Positions 43,726 through 46,210 of a stretch of DNA of 46,210 bases are shown one piece after another. The notes below the pieces were generated by a model. That model saw only the letters and a program-made list of their open reading frames with translations. It did no database searches and was not told where the DNA came from. The DNA lies in contig NZ_AVHW01000064.1 of NCBI RefSeq assembly GCF_000449425.2, positions 1-46,210 on the forward strand, read 5' to 3'. This stretch comes from Clostridioides difficile CD160 (GTDB taxonomy: Bacteria; Bacillota; Clostridia; Peptostreptococcales; Peptostreptococcaceae). Numbering within the stretch: position 1 is the first letter of the stretch; each line of letters opens with the position of its first letter. A program made the translations under genes and the position numbers.

Positions 43726-44097
43726 ATGAAAGTATGTATACCAGTAGAAGAGAATAAAGGATTGGATAGTAAACCATATGGTCATTTTGGTTCTGCTCCA
43801 ATTTTTGTTGTGTGTGATTTAGAAAGTGGAGAAGTTAAATCTTTAGATAATGGAGATTTAGACCATGAGCATGGAAAGTGTCAACCACTAAAAGCATTAT
43901 CAGGTACAGCTGTAGATGCAGTAGTAGTTGGGGGAATAGGACAAGGTGCTATAGTTAAATTAAATGGCATGGGAATCAAAGTTTATAGAGCAGAAGCCGA
44001 TACTATAAGTGCTAATTTAGATTTACTTAAAAATGGAAAATTAGTAGAATTTCCATCAAATCATACTTGTTCACATGATGGATGTGGACATCATTAA
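43726..44097 (+). CDS. NifX/NifB-type dinitrogenase cofactor family protein
   Basis: This 123-residue protein has the Nitro_FeMo-Co fold: MKVCIPVEENKGLDSKPYGHFGSA at the start, then VVVGGIGQGAIVKLNGMGIKVY. It ends in a histidine- and cysteine-rich tail (HTCSHDGCGHH). A second His/Cys stretch (DLDHEHGKCQP) lies near residue 48. In non-diazotrophs the role is unknown; iron-sulphur cluster or metal carriage is likely. GGGAG precedes the ATG. It is controlled with the ArsR gene. A strong terminator follows. Confidence 0.9.
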   Translation: MKVCIPVEENKGLDSKPYGHFGSAPIFVVCDLESGEVKSLDNGDLDHEHGKCQPLKALSGTAVDAVVVGGIGQGAIVKLNGMGIKVYRAEADTISANLDLLKNGKLVEFPSNHTCSHDGCGHH

Positions 44098-44101
44098 AAA
44101 C

Positions 44102-44148
44102 AAAATAGCTGATGAAGCCACAGGCTTCATCAGCTATTTTATTTTTTT
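44102..44148. terminator. strong bidirectional terminator
   Basis: An 18-bp perfect stem, AAAATAGCTGATGAAGCC (44102-44119) with its complement (44123-44140), has a 3-base loop and a T-rich run after it. It ends the ArsR operon and probably the minus-strand transcript of the hypothetical gene. Confidence 0.95.
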
Positions 44149-44232
44149 AATAAATAAAGTTTTGTATTTTCAATACTCAAATTTAAGCTTTTATGATTTT
44201 TAGTAGAGTCTAAAATTTATAGGTATACTAAC

Positions 44233-44688
44233 TTAGATTTTTTTTGTATGTTGTTCTATATAGTTAATATCATTTAGTATGTCATTAAGTTCTTTATTGA
44301 GTGTTTTTAAATCATCACCATCTACATTGTAGTTTAAAAATAGTTCCTCTACATTATCAATGATAGAATTAACTTTTCTAGTAACTTCAACAAAGGTTTT
44401 AAAGTTACTACTATTCTTAGCATTTAAAAATTTGTTTAAATCCTTTGATATAAATGATACTATTTCATATTCATCATTAAACAGACCTCTACCAATAGGA
44501 TATGGTTCAATTCTTTGTAAAAAATATTGATCTTTAGCATTAATATTATAAGTATAAGATATTTCCCAATTGTCTCCTAAATCAAACTTGATAAAATACA
44601 ATGTACTACTTACTTTTGATATTTTTGTTGCTCCAAGTTGCCTTAAAAGAACTTCAATTGAATCTCCTTGAACAGTATTAATATTCAT
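44233..44688 (-). CDS. hypothetical protein, 151 residues
   Basis: No family was recognised. The protein is soluble, with an alpha/beta N-terminal half (VLLRQLGATKISKVSSTLYF, FDLGDNWEISYTYNI) and a helical C-terminal half with coiled-coil character (SIIDNVEELFLNYN, DDLKTLNKELNDILNDINY). It has no signal peptide. GGGG precedes the ATG. It lies 38 bases downstream of the ArsB/NhaD-like gene on the same strand, so the two may be cotranscribed. Confidence 0.75.
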   Translation of the reverse strand: MNINTVQGDSIEVLLRQLGATKISKVSSTLYFIKFDLGDNWEISYTYNINAKDQYFLQRIEPYPIGRGLFNDEYEIVSFISKDLNKFLNAKNSSNFKTFVEVTRKVNSIIDNVEELFLNYNVDGDDLKTLNKELNDILNDINYIEQHTKKI

Positions 44689-44726
44689 ATATACACATCC
44701 CCTTTAGTATTATTATACTATATTTT

Positions 44727-45992
44727 TTAAAATTTTATAATTAAATAAACAGTAGATATAATAATAGATATAATCATAAGTGGAAAACCTATCTTGAAAT
44801 ACTCTTTAAAAGATATAGGATGCCCATGTTTATTACCTATACCTGCTAATACAACATTAGCAGATGCTCCTATTAGTGTACCATTTCCTCCAAGACAAGC
44901 TCCAAGTGAAGTCGCCCACCATAATGGCATGACATCAATACCTTCAGCTTGCATAGTCAAAATAAGTGGAATTAATGTTGCAACAAATGGAATATTATCT
45001 AAGAAAGAAGAAACTATTGCTGACAACCATAATATTAATAACATTGTAAATACAAGATGTCCTTCTGTAAGTCCAATCAACGCTTGAGCTAATTTGTTTA
45101 TTATGCCAACTTCTACTAATCCACCAACTACTACAAATAATCCCATAAAGAATAAAATTGTAGACCATTCAATACCTGCCATAATTTCATCTACATCTTG
45201 TTTTCCTATAAGAAGCATTATAGATGCTCCTGCTAGTGCAACGACAGAAGAGTCTATGTGGATTGTACTGTGAAACATAAAACCAAAAAGTATAAATGCT
45301 ATTAATATAAGACTTTTTATAAGTAAGGGTTTATCTTTGACAGATTTTTTTTCATCGAGTTTTAATATCGCATTCTTAGCTTTTTCATCTACAGTAAGTT
45401 CTTTGCCATAAATAAATTTGAAGCATACTATAGTTATAGCAAGTATTACTATAACAGCAGGACCTAGATTTATTACAAAATCCATAAAACTAAGATTAGC
45501 GGCACTACCAATCATAATATTTGGAGGGTCTCCTATAAGAGTAGATGTTCCTCCTATATTGGAAGCTAAAATTTGTGTTATTAAAAATGGAACTGGATTA
45601 AGTCCCAATATTTGTGTAATAACTATAGTCATTGGACCAATAAGTAAGACAGTGGTAACATTATCTAATACAGCAGATAAAATAGCTGTTATAATAGCAA
45701 AACAAATCATTATCTTCCACGGGTCACCTTTAGCTTTCTTTGCAGTCCAGATAGCTATGTATTCAAATAGTCCTGAATTTTTGACGACAGCGACAAACAG
45801 CATCATACCAACTAATACACCAATAGTGTTGAAATCTATATGGCTCAATCCCTCATCAAGTGTAAGTATATTGAATATTATCATTAATAGTGCACCACCG
45901 ACAGCTGCTACAGAGCGGTTTACTTTTTCTGTAATAATAGCTGCCATAACTATTAAAAATATACATATAGCTATTATTTGTTGAAATTCCAT
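44727..45992 (-). CDS. ArsB/NhaD-family ion transporter
   Basis: This 421-residue membrane protein with 10 to 12 helices has the inverted-repeat signature pair of the ArsB/NhaD/P-protein group: NIGGTSTLIGDPPNIMIGSA near residue 150 and CLGGNGTLIGASANVVLAGI near residue 370. The start FLIVMAAIITEKVNRSVAAVGGA is also usual. Members export arsenite or exchange sodium and protons, or transport dicarboxylates, and sequence alone does not decide. No ars genes lie nearby on this strand. GGAGGT precedes the ATG. The 218 bases to the window end show no gene. Confidence 0.88.
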   Translation of the reverse strand: MEFQQIIAICIFLIVMAAIITEKVNRSVAAVGGALLMIIFNILTLDEGLSHIDFNTIGVLVGMMLFVAVVKNSGLFEYIAIWTAKKAKGDPWKIMICFAIITAILSAVLDNVTTVLLIGPMTIVITQILGLNPVPFLITQILASNIGGTSTLIGDPPNIMIGSAANLSFMDFVINLGPAVIVILAITIVCFKFIYGKELTVDEKAKNAILKLDEKKSVKDKPLLIKSLILIAFILFGFMFHSTIHIDSSVVALAGASIMLLIGKQDVDEIMAGIEWSTILFFMGLFVVVGGLVEVGIINKLAQALIGLTEGHLVFTMLLILWLSAIVSSFLDNIPFVATLIPLILTMQAEGIDVMPLWWATSLGACLGGNGTLIGASANVVLAGIGNKHGHPISFKEYFKIGFPLMIISIIISTVYLIIKF

Positions 45993-46210
45993 AATATAAG
46001 TACCTCCATTTGTATTATTTTGTGTCTAATGCTAGTACTATATATAGTATTACTTTTTTATTGTTTTTTCAATGGATGTCTAAAAGTATATTATTTAACA
46101 AAGTTTTTGGAAAAGTGACAGAATTTAAAGAAAATTTTTGCTATTTAAATAAATTTTAAAATAATCTCACTACTAATAATATTAAACGACAAACAAAAAA
46201 ATATACCTTT

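Noticed and set aside
45418-45984. 188-residue plus-strand open frame
   Set aside because: It is the complementary strand of the ArsB/NhaD-like transporter. Its isoleucine- and threonine-rich composition is what antisense of membrane-protein codons gives.

Overview
The window looks like a chromosomal stretch of Clostridioides difficile or a very close Peptostreptococcaceae relative. This rests on recognition, not a search: very AT-rich DNA with strong AGGAGG-type ribosome binding sites, a fused gcvT-gcvPA gene behind a glycine riboswitch, the queuine salvage set queK-queT-queL, a DUF969/DUF979/pcp operon, and type I-B CRISPR repeats of the C. difficile kind.

Layout. Positions 1-4510 hold a promoter, a tandem glycine riboswitch with terminator, gcvTPA and gcvPB (glycine cleavage). 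A P-type cation ATPase, ppnP (minus), a deletion scar joining half a response regulator to the tail of an ABC permease, and guaD (minus) follow to 10.1 kb. From about 10.3 to 13.7 kb lies a decayed prophage remnant: the last 57 codons of a tyrosine recombinase, a CRISPR leader with 15 repeats and no cas genes, a broken tail-fibre-like frame, a dead XhlA/holin pair and an intact endolysin. From 13.9 to 22.3 kb is a sparse accessory stretch. It holds a 538-residue protein with a DUF6765-like region and a jacalin-like lectin tail, a decayed second copy of that gene's 3' end about 4.9 kb away, small regulators, a divergent XRE-cupin/cysteine-synthase-like pair with a perfect consensus promoter, and several orphan terminators.

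From 22.5 to 28.3 kb one plus-strand block carries an ABC exporter (permease, ATPase, permease), a two-component system and a TraX-like membrane protein. From 28.5 to 34.6 kb the genes are mostly on the minus strand: an FMN reductase with divergent HxlR regulator, pcp-DUF979-DUF969 (probable 5-oxoproline uptake and pyroglutamyl peptide turnover), an acetyltransferase, and a TetR / FMN-binding protein / flavodoxin operon with palindromic operators.

From 34.9 to 37.4 kb a preQ1-I riboswitch precedes queK, queT and queL, a complete route from queuosine or queuine to preQ1. Then come AlkD, an HTH/RHH-like protein, a lipoprotein with its own two-component system, trxA with a reductase that lacks both NADPH motifs (probably ferredoxin-linked), an ArsR regulator with a perfect operator next to a NifX-like protein, and on the minus strand a hypothetical protein and an ArsB/NhaD-type transporter.
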